64,000 nt of DNA from contig DATMON010000006.1 in NCBI GenBank assembly GCA_035568175.1, positions 1 through 64,000 of the forward strand. The letters run 5' to 3'. The first letter of the stretch is position 1. Each line of letters opens with the position of its first letter. This DNA is from AV40 sp035568175. Its GTDB lineage: Bacteria > Verrucomicrobiota > Verrucomicrobiia > Chthoniobacterales > UBA10450. The notes under the pieces are model-generated. The model was given only the letters and a program-made list of their open reading frames with translations. It made no database searches and had not been told where the DNA came from. Shown here piece by piece: positions 34,022 to 42,562 of the stretch. The position numbers and the translations under genes were made by a program.

Positions 34022-34058
34022 CTCGCACCGGGGTCTTATTTTTTTGCAATTTGGAGAC

Positions 34059-34076
34059 TCCTCGTAGGAACGAGGA
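34059..34076. terminator. Hairpin between convergent regulator and secretin genes
   Basis: TCCTCGT and ACGAGGA with loop AGGA lie between the converging stops; a run of six T (34092 region) follows at some distance on the + strand. A weak bidirectional terminator is plausible. Confidence 0.35.
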
Positions 34077-34084
34077 ACGGCGAT

Positions 34085-36901
34085 TTATTTTTTATAAGCC
34101 GGGATCTCCGGCAAAACTGGCGGCTGCACCGTTTCCTGTTCCTCTTCTTCCTGGGTTTGATTGACCGGCTGCCCGGCCGGATTCACGAGCCGCGCTGTAA
34201 CAAAGATGATGAGATTGCGTTTGATGTGCTGATCGACATTCGTGCGGAACAAGCGGCCAACCATCGGAATGTCGCCAAGGAACGGCGTGCGGTCTTCAAC
34301 CTTCTGAACGTCTTCGCGCATCAATCCGCCGAGGACGACGGTTTGGCCGTCCCAGACACTGACACTGGTCGTCACCTTTCGAGTGCTGAAGATCGGCTGA
34401 TTAATGACGTTGTCCGTCAAAGTAATTGCCTGGGTTGTTGTTCCAAGCAGCGTCGTGGGAGAAAATCCGAGCAACGCGGGATTCACCGTCTTGATCGGAC
34501 TGCCGTAGTTAATGAACCCTTCAAATTCAACGACCTGCGGCACCAGATTCAAATCGATCGTAACGCCATCCGGCCCGACAACCGGTTCAACTTCCAATGT
34601 CACGCCGGTGTTGCGCGTTTCAAAGTTCGAAGGAGTAGACGGTCCGACCACCGGCAAGGCAATCGTCGTGCTGGTGGAAGTGCTACTGCCTCTTCCCTGA
34701 ATGTCCGGAACTTTCGGCTCGGTAAATTGCGTCGGGTAACGGAATTCACGCACGATCTCGATCACCGCGCGCTGGCCGCTCTTGGTCGTGATCTTTGGCG
34801 CGGACAAGAGATCGATTCCTTTCTTTTGATTCAGCGCGCGTATTACGACCTGAAATTGTGGATCGGTGAAAACGCCTGACAATCCGAAAATTCCCGGAGC
34901 GAGCGAGCTTGCGCCCATCGTCGGAAAGAGGAGAGAGTCAATCGCACTAGCGCTGATGGCCAGATTACCGCTCCGATTGCCGGCGGTGACTGGAAATTGT
35001 CCGACCGGGACGTTGCTGCCCGGCGGCACAAACGGATAATCCGCCGGATTAACTGCCGCGCCCGTACCTGAAGTCCCGCCACTGCCGAAAAGCTTATGGT
35101 TGCCAATGTTGAACTGGCCAAGCAGCCAATCGAATCCCAACTCTTTCAAATTGTTTTGATTGATCTCGATGAATTTAGCCTCGATCTCGACTTGTTTCGG
35201 TCCGGCCACGCTCGCCTGTTCCACGATCGCGTCGACCAGCTCAAGATTGTCGGCGGTGTTGCGGACGATTAAACGGCTGCTTTGCGGCAGAAAATGCGCG
35301 CTTGCTCCCGACGGAAACGAAACGCCCTGACTTTCGAGAAATTCTCGAGCGCCTTCACGATTAACGAGTTGATGTCCGCCAGTCGATTCGTGTGTGCCTT
35401 CGCCTGTGCCGGTTGTCACAACGCCTGCTGCAGCCGGCGTTGCCGCTCCGGTCTTGTATGCGCCCTGTTCCAACGCCGATACTCCGAGATTCACGCTCGT
35501 GCTAATGAATCCGGGCGGCACACGATATTCTTTTGTGATCAGGTCGTTGCTTTGCTCGCTGATCGGAATGATCGAAACCGCGTAGGGCTCTACTTTCACT
35601 TTCAGTCCGGCTTGGCTGGCGATGTACCGCAACGCTTCGCCAAGCGGAATTTGGTTCAGGGTGATGGTGATACGCCCTTCACCGGGGGAGATTGCAGGCG
35701 CCGCGACCACGGCTGGCGCAACAATCGGACGCGCTGGAACTGGAGCCGCGACCGCAGGTAGAGCACCTTCCGGCGGAACAGCTCCGGCTGGTGGGGCACC
35801 GGCGGCGGATTGCGCGGGTTCGACCGGAAGCGGCGGCGGCGCGATTTGGCCAAGCGGCGCCAGACGCAAAACGATATCGACACCTTTTTTAACCTCGGCG
35901 GCGAGATCGTTGGCTGCGGCTTGTTGCCTGAGAAAATCGATCGCTTCGCGAACACTGGCGTCACGAAACTCAACTCGCGGAATGATGATCGTGTTCAACT
36001 TCTGCGTGATTCTCGCCGTCCCGGTAATGTCGCGCTGAAACGCTTCGGTCATCGGCTCGATGGTCTTGCCATATTTTTTGACCGGTTGTTCCCAGCCCTT
36101 CTCAACCTGCCAGAGCTGCCGCGCGCGCGTTTCGTTATAGGCCTCCCGATTGTAATTGGATTTCGTGTTGTCGATCTTCTCTTCGCCGTGGCGCGCGGCG
36201 GTGTTGTAAGGATCGATCGCCAGGACCTGTTCGTATTTCTTAAAGGCGAGATCGTAACGCCCGGAGTTGTAATAACCGTCAGCATCGGCCAGCAGTTTTT
36301 TTACTTCCTCAACTTTTTCGATGAACCTCGGACCCAGCGTCTTGTTGAAATACCCGGGCTCTTGCAAGTGCGCGAGCAGCTCCAACGCCGGCCGGCAATT
36401 TGGATCGTAGCGGTCCTCCACCACTTCGCGCACAACCGATTCGGCTTCGGCAAATTTACCGTCGGCAATGTTTTGCTCGGCCACTTTCATGCCGCTCTCG
36501 CAAAATCCGGCCAGCGCTTCATCGTGCGCTTTGCCCGAAGTAACGGCATCCGGCAAAACATTCAGGGCGTTTCGAAATTCGTCGTGCGCCAGTGTATAAT
36601 TTCTGGCCTGCATCTCCGCTCGTGCGCGGGCCAGCGCTTCCACGCCCCGCGGCAGCGCCGCCTGACGCCGCTCAATTTCGCGCTTTGAAATCCGGTCGAC
36701 GTTTTGCGCGAAGGTTGTCGAGCAAGAAAACGACAACGAAATGGCAACGAACAGCACCATGGGCGCCAAATGCGCCCGCGGCGCAAACAGTTGCCATTTG
36801 TTGATAGGACTATGCCTGACTCCAAGTACGCCATTAATCCTTACACTTACATAGGGTATTGCCTGATAACGCGAGCCTATTTCGCCATGTCGAATCTTCA
36901 T
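34085..36901 (-). CDS. Amuc_1098-type secretin (PilQ-like outer-membrane channel)
   Basis: 938 residues as drawn; the true start may be later, since the signal-peptide-like stretch MVLFVAISLSFSCSTTFAQ begins at residue 48. Order: signal, TPR-like helical region (about 80-260, with ALARARAEMQARNYTLAHDE and YNSGRYDLAFKKYEQVLAID), a Pro/Ala linker, STN/N-domains with RITITLNQIPLGEALRYIAS (about 410), then the secretin ring (about 560-900; LSAPKITTKSGQRAVIEI, VTTSVSVWDGQTVVLGGLMR). This is the exit channel of a type IV pilus-like machine. Last gene of the pilus operon, 12 nt after the Amuc_1099-type gene. Confidence 0.88.
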   Translation of the reverse strand: MKIRHGEIGSRYQAIPYVSVRINGVLGVRHSPINKWQLFAPRAHLAPMVLFVAISLSFSCSTTFAQNVDRISKREIERRQAALPRGVEALARARAEMQARNYTLAHDEFRNALNVLPDAVTSGKAHDEALAGFCESGMKVAEQNIADGKFAEAESVVREVVEDRYDPNCRPALELLAHLQEPGYFNKTLGPRFIEKVEEVKKLLADADGYYNSGRYDLAFKKYEQVLAIDPYNTAARHGEEKIDNTKSNYNREAYNETRARQLWQVEKGWEQPVKKYGKTIEPMTEAFQRDITGTARITQKLNTIIIPRVEFRDASVREAIDFLRQQAAANDLAAEVKKGVDIVLRLAPLGQIAPPPLPVEPAQSAAGAPPAGAVPPEGALPAVAAPVPARPIVAPAVVAAPAISPGEGRITITLNQIPLGEALRYIASQAGLKVKVEPYAVSIIPISEQSNDLITKEYRVPPGFISTSVNLGVSALEQGAYKTGAATPAAAGVVTTGTGEGTHESTGGHQLVNREGAREFLESQGVSFPSGASAHFLPQSSRLIVRNTADNLELVDAIVEQASVAGPKQVEIEAKFIEINQNNLKELGFDWLLGQFNIGNHKLFGSGGTSGTGAAVNPADYPFVPPGSNVPVGQFPVTAGNRSGNLAISASAIDSLLFPTMGASSLAPGIFGLSGVFTDPQFQVVIRALNQKKGIDLLSAPKITTKSGQRAVIEIVREFRYPTQFTEPKVPDIQGRGSSTSTSTTIALPVVGPSTPSNFETRNTGVTLEVEPVVGPDGVTIDLNLVPQVVEFEGFINYGSPIKTVNPALLGFSPTTLLGTTTQAITLTDNVINQPIFSTRKVTTSVSVWDGQTVVLGGLMREDVQKVEDRTPFLGDIPMVGRLFRTNVDQHIKRNLIIFVTARLVNPAGQPVNQTQEEEEQETVQPPVLPEIPAYKK

Positions 36902-36913
36902 AATTTGAGGGGG

Positions 36914-37855
36914 TTACGGCTGGAACAGCCCAATTTCGATCGGCTCGTCTGCCCGCTGCGAGTTCACGATCACTGCTTTGGCCGGCCCAACGTCTGCCAG
37001 TTTATATTTGATCTGTTCCTGCGGTTTCAATGAGAATTCCTGATCTTTTCTGACTTGGAATTCCTGTCGCCCGCCCCAGGTATAAACAAAAGTCGCGACC
37101 GATTCCGGCGACATTGCAACTTTCTCTTTGATTAGCGTGAGCTGCTGTTTCGTTTCTAATTGTTCGAGCGTTAATTCGGAAACATCGACATTCGTCCCGT
37201 ATTTATTGGGCTCGTATTTTTCAAGGAATTTTACGAGCCTAAAACGCGTTCCTTTGATCAAATCGCCGACTTTCATAAATTGGGTCGGCTGTTTTAAATC
37301 GATGGGGTTAATGGCAAAGGTGTCGCCGACCCAGGACGAGAAGACGAGCGGAAACGTTTCTTCGGTCGCCGATTTGAGTTTCAGTTTTGTGTAATACTCA
37401 GGGTGCGAATTGGCGTCGGTCGGATTGGTGTGGCCCGACCATTCATCGAGATTATTGAAACCATCGCCGTCCGGGTCTTGATCGAGCACCTCGGCATCGG
37501 TAATTGGCAACCCAAATTGCTCCAGCCATTCGTTTGGAACCGGCGGATGCACTTCGGTCGTTTGCAAGGTCGCAGGTTGTCCGTTCGCGCCGATGAAATG
37601 CTTTTCCGGCACAAACAGCCCGGAGCGACCGCCGAACGTCCATTGCGGCGGTTGATGTAATTTTCCGGCGGCGGCAGCGAGCTCTTCCGCCTTCGCCAGC
37701 GGCGATACGCTTTTTAACGAGGGTGCCGGCAGCATGACGGCAAGTCCCGATCCAAAATGGGCAGCGTTACGCCAAATGAAAATCGAGGAAAGAAAAAGTA
37801 CCCCCGCAGCCGCAATCAAGAACACTCCTTCATAATGAGCGCGAACCCAGTTCAT
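36914..37855 (-). CDS. Amuc_1099-type pilus-system protein
   Basis: 313 residues from the ATG at 37855 (MNWVRAHYEGVFLIAAAGVL). One N-terminal transmembrane helix (about 10-28) precedes a periplasmic part. A calcium-binding thrombospondin-3/EF-like loop DQDPDGDGFNNLDEW lies at about 160, and beta-rich modules follow (EFQVRKDQEFSLKPQEQIKY). Position between the RAYT/Amuc_1100 side and the secretin matches the Akkermansia order 1098-1099-1100-1101. Its ATG overlaps the RAYT stop (ATGA), so translation is coupled to the transposase gene. Confidence 0.7.
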   Translation of the reverse strand: MNWVRAHYEGVFLIAAAGVLFLSSIFIWRNAAHFGSGLAVMLPAPSLKSVSPLAKAEELAAAAGKLHQPPQWTFGGRSGLFVPEKHFIGANGQPATLQTTEVHPPVPNEWLEQFGLPITDAEVLDQDPDGDGFNNLDEWSGHTNPTDANSHPEYYTKLKLKSATEETFPLVFSSWVGDTFAINPIDLKQPTQFMKVGDLIKGTRFRLVKFLEKYEPNKYGTNVDVSELTLEQLETKQQLTLIKEKVAMSPESVATFVYTWGGRQEFQVRKDQEFSLKPQEQIKYKLADVGPAKAVIVNSQRADEPIEIGLFQP

Positions 37856-38478
37856 GGATTGGGGAACGCACGCGCTTCGCGTGCTGTCTTCGGTGCCCCC
37901 GCCGAAGACAGTTCTTGCATCCAGAGCCACGGATAGTCTTCATTTTGATCAACGACATTCGAATCCCACGGGTTCCGACAGATATAGGAGAACTTTTCCT
38001 CCAAATCGGATTCCGAGCGGATAAGGCGATCGAACGATTCTTTCTCCCAAACTGGTCCCGGTGTGTTACGGAGCTTATTGATCCGATGCGCAGTCGAAGA
38101 TTTGATGCTATGCAAAATCTCAGCTAACGGCCAGAACACACTCTCCCCGTCTGGAGCCTGCTCCTTTATCTGTGGCTCAAAAAGTAGGTGGACGTGATCC
38201 GGCATGACACACGCCACATATAGTTCGTAGTGCGAGTGCTCGTGCCCATAGCAGATGCTTCGCAAAACAATATCTCTTTCCTCGGACGCAAGCGAACGCC
38301 TTTGGTAAGTACAGAACGCTACCGCATACTTTGCCCACGGCCGTTCAAAATGAGGTAATCGGCGTTTTGAGTAGCGGATTTCTTCGGAGCTTTCCGGCGG
38401 GGCGCCGGAAAGGGCACGCGAGGCGCGTGCGCTCCCCGGAAACCGCGCGGACCCATCCTTTGGTTTAAATCTTCTCAT
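37852..38478 (-). CDS. REP-associated tyrosine transposase (RAYT), embedded in the pilus operon
   Basis: 208 residues from ATG 38478 (MRRFKPKDG); a TTG at 38484 would overlap the Amuc_1100 stop. Y1/IS200-like HUH nuclease: YAVAFCTYQRRS near the start, metal motif MPDHVHLL (HVH), and the catalytic tyrosine in FSYICRNPWDSN. The first about 30 residues (GSARASRALSGAPPESSEE) and last about 15 (AGAPKTAREARAFPNP) are translated from hairpin repeats at the gene's borders. Such enzymes mobilise REP hairpins and are usually single-copy, domesticated genes. It is inserted between Amuc_1100 and Amuc_1099 homologues, overlapping the latter's start. Confidence 0.88.
   Translation of the reverse strand: MRRFKPKDGSARFPGSARASRALSGAPPESSEEIRYSKRRLPHFERPWAKYAVAFCTYQRRSLASEERDIVLRSICYGHEHSHYELYVACVMPDHVHLLFEPQIKEQAPDGESVFWPLAEILHSIKSSTAHRINKLRNTPGPVWEKESFDRLIRSESDLEEKFSYICRNPWDSNVVDQNEDYPWLWMQELSSAGAPKTAREARAFPNP
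37861..37909. repeat. REP doublet at the 3' border of the pilus-operon RAYT
   Basis: GGGGAACGCACGCGCTTCGC followed by GTGCT (37861-37885), then the hairpin GTCTTCGG...CCGAAGAC (37886-37909). The first unit is the inverted counterpart of 38413-38437 with three mismatches over 25 nt. Confidence 0.75.
38389..38437. repeat. REP doublet at the 5' border of the pilus-operon RAYT
   Basis: Hairpin CTTTCCGGCG...CGCCGGAAAG (38390-38412) next to the 25-nt unit 38413-38437, which reads GGGGAGCGCACGCGCCTCGC then GTGCC on the minus strand. It mirrors 37861-37909 in order and orientation. Confidence 0.75.
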
Positions 38479-38480
38479 TT

Positions 38481-39359
38481 TCAAAACGTGAAACGGACCA
38501 TCTCGATCCTCGCCGTATTTTCGACGTGTTCGTTGCCGACAATAAATTTTATCGCATTGGATGCTGTAGCGGCCGCTGCCTCAGCCGCTTTTCCAGTTGC
38601 GGCGGTTTGTTCCCGGGACGGGCCCTTCAGTTGCTCGTTGCGAACGGACAACGTGCGAACAATGAAAAATTGGCGCTCTGAGTTCGAGATCTGATTCAAA
38701 ACCTTGCGCATCGCTGAGGGCGAAGCCACGAATGTAAGATCGACAGCCAACCGTTCGACCGGTCCGGGTGCGGCATTGGCCGGCCCGGGAGGTTTGCGCG
38801 CCGGAGTTGTTGCGGCCGCCTCTGGCGGCAGAGTCACACGCTTTAGCGTCGTAATCGCGTCGACTCGGGCCTCGACCAAAATTCCGACAAGCAATTCAAC
38901 CTGCGCGAGCTCTTGTCCGAGCGACGCCGCCGCAGCCGCGCTGCCCGGCAGCGTGGCGGCGAACTCATCGAAGCCGAGACGAAAATTCTCGGGCAATTTC
39001 ACTCGGTTGGCCCGCGCTTTTTCGGTCGTGCTGACAATTGCCTGACGCAGACGGGATTGAAATTCATTCGGCGCAATCGGCGCCACCGGCAGGACCTGCG
39101 CTTTGAGCTCTTCTTTTAACTTGGTGAGCGTGGCGTCATAATTATCCAGCGCGGCCTGCGTTTTTCGAAAATTCTCCTCGTTCGGAAAAGGATTGAGATG
39201 CTCAAGTCGATTACGCTCGGTCGCGGCCTCGTTGAATTGCGCGAGCGCTTCAGCAAAGCCGCTTCTGGCATCGAAGAGAAACCAAAGCGCGAGCAGCGCG
39301 GCGGCCGCCAGCGCAATCAGAAAATTTCCGAGCCAACGATTTTCGCTGTACCAATTCAC
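38481..39359 (-). CDS. Amuc_1100-family pilus-like protein (PilO analogue)
   Basis: 292 residues from GTG 39359, which overlaps the PilM-PilN stop (GTGA); upstream in-frame codons are inside that gene. It starts VNWYSENRWLGNFLIALAAA (one transmembrane helix, about 9-28), then a coiled-coil (about 40-90) and two ferredoxin-like modules. Strong segment-by-segment resemblance to Akkermansia Amuc_1100: NFRLGFDEF, ASLGQELAQVELLVGILVEA, MRKVLNQISNSERQFFIVRT then LSVRNEQLKGP, and FIVGNEHVENTARIEMVRF at the C-terminus. Amuc_1100 is the outer-surface protein reported to signal through TLR2; structurally it is PilO-like. Confidence 0.88.
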   Translation of the reverse strand: MNWYSENRWLGNFLIALAAAALLALWFLFDARSGFAEALAQFNEAATERNRLEHLNPFPNEENFRKTQAALDNYDATLTKLKEELKAQVLPVAPIAPNEFQSRLRQAIVSTTEKARANRVKLPENFRLGFDEFAATLPGSAAAAASLGQELAQVELLVGILVEARVDAITTLKRVTLPPEAAATTPARKPPGPANAAPGPVERLAVDLTFVASPSAMRKVLNQISNSERQFFIVRTLSVRNEQLKGPSREQTAATGKAAEAAAATASNAIKFIVGNEHVENTARIEMVRFTF

Positions 39360-41092
39360 GGCAGCTTCACCGGTTTTTTGAGATCGAGCCGTAACTCGTA
39401 AGGAAACGCCCAATCTGTATTGTTAGTGATGGTCGATTTAATTGCGCGCGCCTGACTGTTCGGGTCGACCTTGAAGAAAGGCGAGCCAACCAGGTTCCGA
39501 AAATAATCTACGACCACTTCCTGCTCCTTCGGGTTGAGCAAATAAAGTCCGCGTAGGAGGACGCCATCGATCGCGGCTTGTCCTTTCGTTGTCGATCCTG
39601 CAGCGGTTGTCGCCGGCGCGATTTCGGCCGCACGTTTCTCGTCCATACCGACTGGTTTGCCGCCGGACATCGGGATCAGCTCCGTGATCCAAATATCTTC
39701 CTTGGGCAGACGCGAGTTGAGATCCTCGAGAATCTCTATCCAAAAAAAGCGGTCGTTGATCGCGGTCGTAAGCGGTGCTCCGACGGCGTCGAGCGAGGCG
39801 ATCTGTTTGCGCAACTTGTCGATCTTTGCCTCCGCCGCGTGCATCGGCGAATTGATTTTTCCAATCTTTTCGGCGCCGAACCGAGCCATCTGCGCGGCGT
39901 GCGTATAGTAAAATCCCCACGCCAGCAGCGCAAGAACAACAGCGGCGGCGGCCATTACAAAAAACGGTCGGCGTTTTTCGAGCTCCTGCCGGCGGAGGAC
40001 AATTGCCGGGCGGAGATTGAGTTCCATCGGACAAGCATTGACCGAGCGCAGCGCCAATCCGACTAGTTCACCGAGTAGATGGGCCGACTGCGTCAGCTCG
40101 CCAATCGGCAAGGACGGCTCCACCGTGACATTACGCAATGGATTAAAGAATTCGACGGGCAACTGCAATTTCTCATGGAAGAACTCGCGGATGCCGGGGA
40201 TGCTCGATCCTCCACCGGCGAGAAAGACGCGGCGCGGAAGACTCCCCCGCTGCTGTGCACGGTAATGGCCGATCGAGCGCGTGATTTCCGCGTGCAGTCT
40301 CATCATCGTGCCCCGCGAAATCTTTGCGACACGTCCGCCATCAGTTTCTGCCGCTGCCGCAGATGCGCCGCCCAGAGCAAATGGGTCATTTCCCTTCTTG
40401 CGATATTCCGCTGCGGCAAAAGCCTCATCGAACTCCCTGGCAATGACGGCCGTAATCGAGGCGCCACCGATTGGAATAGTGCGCGAGAAGAATTTTTGTC
40501 GCTCGACGAAGAGAAGATTGCTCGTGTGCGCCCCGATGTTGACTAGCAATGAGCAGCCGCTCAAGCTGCCGTAACTGTATTGAAACGCATTGTAACGCGC
40601 CATCGGCGCTACATCGACAACAGACGTTCGCAAACCGGTCTCTTCCACCGTGCTATTAATGTCGTCGAGCAGATCGGCTTTAATTGCTACCAGAACGACT
40701 TGAATTTGCTCATCGCATCCGCCGCCGATGAGTTGGTAATCCCAAACCACTTCGTCGATCGGAAAGGGAACTTCCTGCTGTGCCTCGAACGCAATGATTC
40801 GCTCGACCTTTTCCTCATCCACCGAAGGCAGCTTCACAAACCGCACGAAAACGGATTGGCCGGTAACGGAGTAATTGACGTTGCCGCCCTTGATTTGCAG
40901 CTCATCAATAATTTGGCGCAGAACGCCAGCCATTTCGGGCTGGCGGACGCCTTCGCCCGCTGGTTCCGCTAAAAAATCCCGTCGGACGTACTTCTGCAGG
41001 GTAAGAACTCCAGAGGGCTCCACCTGAAACTCTGCCAGGCCTATGCTTTGCGACCCTAAATCGAGGCTGATAATACGACGCGTATCGGTCAT
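39356..41092 (-). CDS. pilM: PilM-PilN fusion (Amuc_1101-type pilus assembly protein)
   Basis: 578 residues. Residues 1-345 are a PilM/FtsA-like actin-fold ATPase (IISLDLGSQSIGLAEFQVEP, LLVNIGAHTSNLLFVERQKF, RVFLAGGGSSIPGIREFFHE). From about 357 the chain reads MELNLRPAIVLRRQELEKRR, the NLxP-type peptide that PilN normally uses to bind PilM, then a transmembrane helix (about 378-398, AAAAVVLALLAWGFYYTH), a coiled coil and a periplasmic ferredoxin-like domain, i.e. PilN. Thus PilM and PilN appear joined in one chain. First gene of the operon, coupled to the Amuc_1100 gene by GTGA. Confidence 0.85.
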   Translation of the reverse strand: MTDTRRIISLDLGSQSIGLAEFQVEPSGVLTLQKYVRRDFLAEPAGEGVRQPEMAGVLRQIIDELQIKGGNVNYSVTGQSVFVRFVKLPSVDEEKVERIIAFEAQQEVPFPIDEVVWDYQLIGGGCDEQIQVVLVAIKADLLDDINSTVEETGLRTSVVDVAPMARYNAFQYSYGSLSGCSLLVNIGAHTSNLLFVERQKFFSRTIPIGGASITAVIAREFDEAFAAAEYRKKGNDPFALGGASAAAAETDGGRVAKISRGTMMRLHAEITRSIGHYRAQQRGSLPRRVFLAGGGSSIPGIREFFHEKLQLPVEFFNPLRNVTVEPSLPIGELTQSAHLLGELVGLALRSVNACPMELNLRPAIVLRRQELEKRRPFFVMAAAAVVLALLAWGFYYTHAAQMARFGAEKIGKINSPMHAAEAKIDKLRKQIASLDAVGAPLTTAINDRFFWIEILEDLNSRLPKEDIWITELIPMSGGKPVGMDEKRAAEIAPATTAAGSTTKGQAAIDGVLLRGLYLLNPKEQEVVVDYFRNLVGSPFFKVDPNSQARAIKSTITNNTDWAFPYELRLDLKKPVKLP

Positions 41093-41327
41093 TTGAAACG
41101 GGGGCGGCTTGAAGCTTTCTTCTAGTCGAAATCTGGGGGTTGGAGCTACGAGAACTACACAATTCGCCGATTCGATTCCAGCCGAATCGCAGAATATTTT
41201 GTTTCTCTTGTCACCGCGCCGGAATTAATCAGCACCACTGATTGGAAATCTCTGACGCGGGATGGCTCGATTATTCCAGCGTTGCGTTGCGAACGTTAAC
41301 GGTTCCAGCCCGAAAACCGCTCTTGCT

Positions 41328-41356
41328 GTAGCGGCGCTCTATGAGCGCCGGATCAT
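41328..41356. repeat. Single REP-like hairpin overlapping a stop codon
   Basis: GGCGCTCTATGAGCGCC at its centre, preceded by GTAGC. It resembles the first hairpin of 10119-10174. The CPBP gene's stop codon lies in its 3' end. Confidence 0.6.
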
Positions 41357-42195
41357 GGGGTCTGTCTTCGCCAGAGCCTCGAAATCGCAAAAAATTCGAT
41401 GACAAGCGACGTTACGAATACGACACCCGTGATGAGAAAAGAAACGTCCACGCCGGTCTCGCGAATAGGCCGCCCGGTAAAATTGCCGGCGATACCAGTC
41501 CACCAGTAGGCGAAAAGGCCGATATCCATTATTACGTGACCGATCATTCCGGGAATCAGCGATCGTGCGGACCAAGCCAGAAGCCCCAGTAAGACGCCTG
41601 CGCCGAAAACTATGGGAACCATTCCAACTGTTGCCCAACCTTTACTGAGATGGAGCAACGTAAAGAAGAGCGACGAAATCAAGATCGCGACAGGTGCGCC
41701 ATGGCGTTGCTCGATCGGGCGCTGCATGTAGCCGCGAAAACCTGTCTCCTCGCAAATACCTGCCGAGAGCGCCGACACTACAACTGCGAACCACTTCAAC
41801 GGAAGTGAAGGAATGAAGGAGAGATCGTATCCGCGCCGGAAAGCTGCCGCCGGAAACGGAACGAAACGAAACAACAAAACAATTGCTGCATGAACCGTTG
41901 CCGCAAAAAAAAGCGCGGCGACGATTCCCCAGAACCATTGTGCGGACGAGAGCGGGCAGCGGCGAAACGCGTTAGCCCGGGACGCTTGGGTGGTTTGGGG
42001 AGGGCCTCCACCACTCGCCCACCAAACATAGAGAGAAAGAAAAATGAATTCGGCTACGACCGCGAGCGGGACGCCAAGCCTCGACAACAAGATCGGCCAC
42101 ACGTTGGCCGCGACCAGTCCGATCAGAAGTCCAGAGACGATCGCCCGCAACGAAACAGGCAAGTTCGACCAAGGACTGATTGGACGATCTGACAT
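41353..42195 (-). CDS. CPBP-family intramembrane metalloprotease
   Basis: 280 residues, about eight predicted membrane helices. Type II CAAX-prenyl-protease-like motifs: EETGFRGYMQ (EExxxR, about 156-165), FFTLLHL (FxxxH, about 186-192) and HVIMDI (HxxxD/N, about 227-232). Bacterial relatives are intramembrane peptidases involved in self-immunity or protein maturation; the substrate here is unknown. It stands alone with a 236-nt gap to the pilus operon, in which I see only a hairpin. Confidence 0.88.
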   Translation of the reverse strand: MSDRPISPWSNLPVSLRAIVSGLLIGLVAANVWPILLSRLGVPLAVVAEFIFLSLYVWWASGGGPPQTTQASRANAFRRCPLSSAQWFWGIVAALFFAATVHAAIVLLFRFVPFPAAAFRRGYDLSFIPSLPLKWFAVVVSALSAGICEETGFRGYMQRPIEQRHGAPVAILISSLFFTLLHLSKGWATVGMVPIVFGAGVLLGLLAWSARSLIPGMIGHVIMDIGLFAYWWTGIAGNFTGRPIRETGVDVSFLITGVVFVTSLVIEFFAISRLWRRQTP

Positions 42196-42334
42196 CGCCT
42201 AAAGAATTTCACAAACCGTCCATTCGATTCCAGCGGAAAGGCGAAAATTCAACGGCAACGGCTCAGTTTTCTCCGATTAATCTTGTATTTTAAAAAACAG
42301 CCAAATACCCTCGTCACTCCGGGAGTTCCCCCAA

Positions 42335-42562
42335 GTGAAACGAATAAGCGCCATTCTTCTCGTCAGTCTCTGTCTTGTCTCAAGTCTAGCGAGCGTACTC
42401 GCTCAGGAGGTTCTTCTTGGGACAACAGCTGATAGCGCATTTGTTGATGCTTCAGCCAACACACTGCCCGAACCGGGTACGTATGCTTTATTTGGCGCCG
42501 GATTTGTACTTCTGGGAGCGTGGATGTTTTACCGCCGACGTCGTTGGGGTCAGCGGTTGTAA
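42335..42562 (+). CDS. Very small PEP-CTERM sorting-domain protein
   Basis: 75 residues from GTG 42335, with GGGAG 9 nt upstream. Signal peptide (about 1-23, LLVSLCLVSSLASVLAQ), a mature spacer of only about 20 residues, then the tripartite sorting signal: PEPGTY (about 45-50), transmembrane helix ALFGAGFVLLGAWMF, and basic stop RRRRWGQR. Exosortase would cleave near the PEP motif. The mature peptide would be tiny (about 25 residues), so it may be a signalling or matrix peptide, or a minimal cargo. No exosortase gene lies in the window. Confidence 0.85.
   Translation: MKRISAILLVSLCLVSSLASVLAQEVLLGTTADSAFVDASANTLPEPGTYALFGAGFVLLGAWMFYRRRRWGQRL

Noticed and set aside
35810..36688. 292-codon + strand frame
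   Set aside because: Entirely antisense to the secretin, which has clear STN and secretin motifs.
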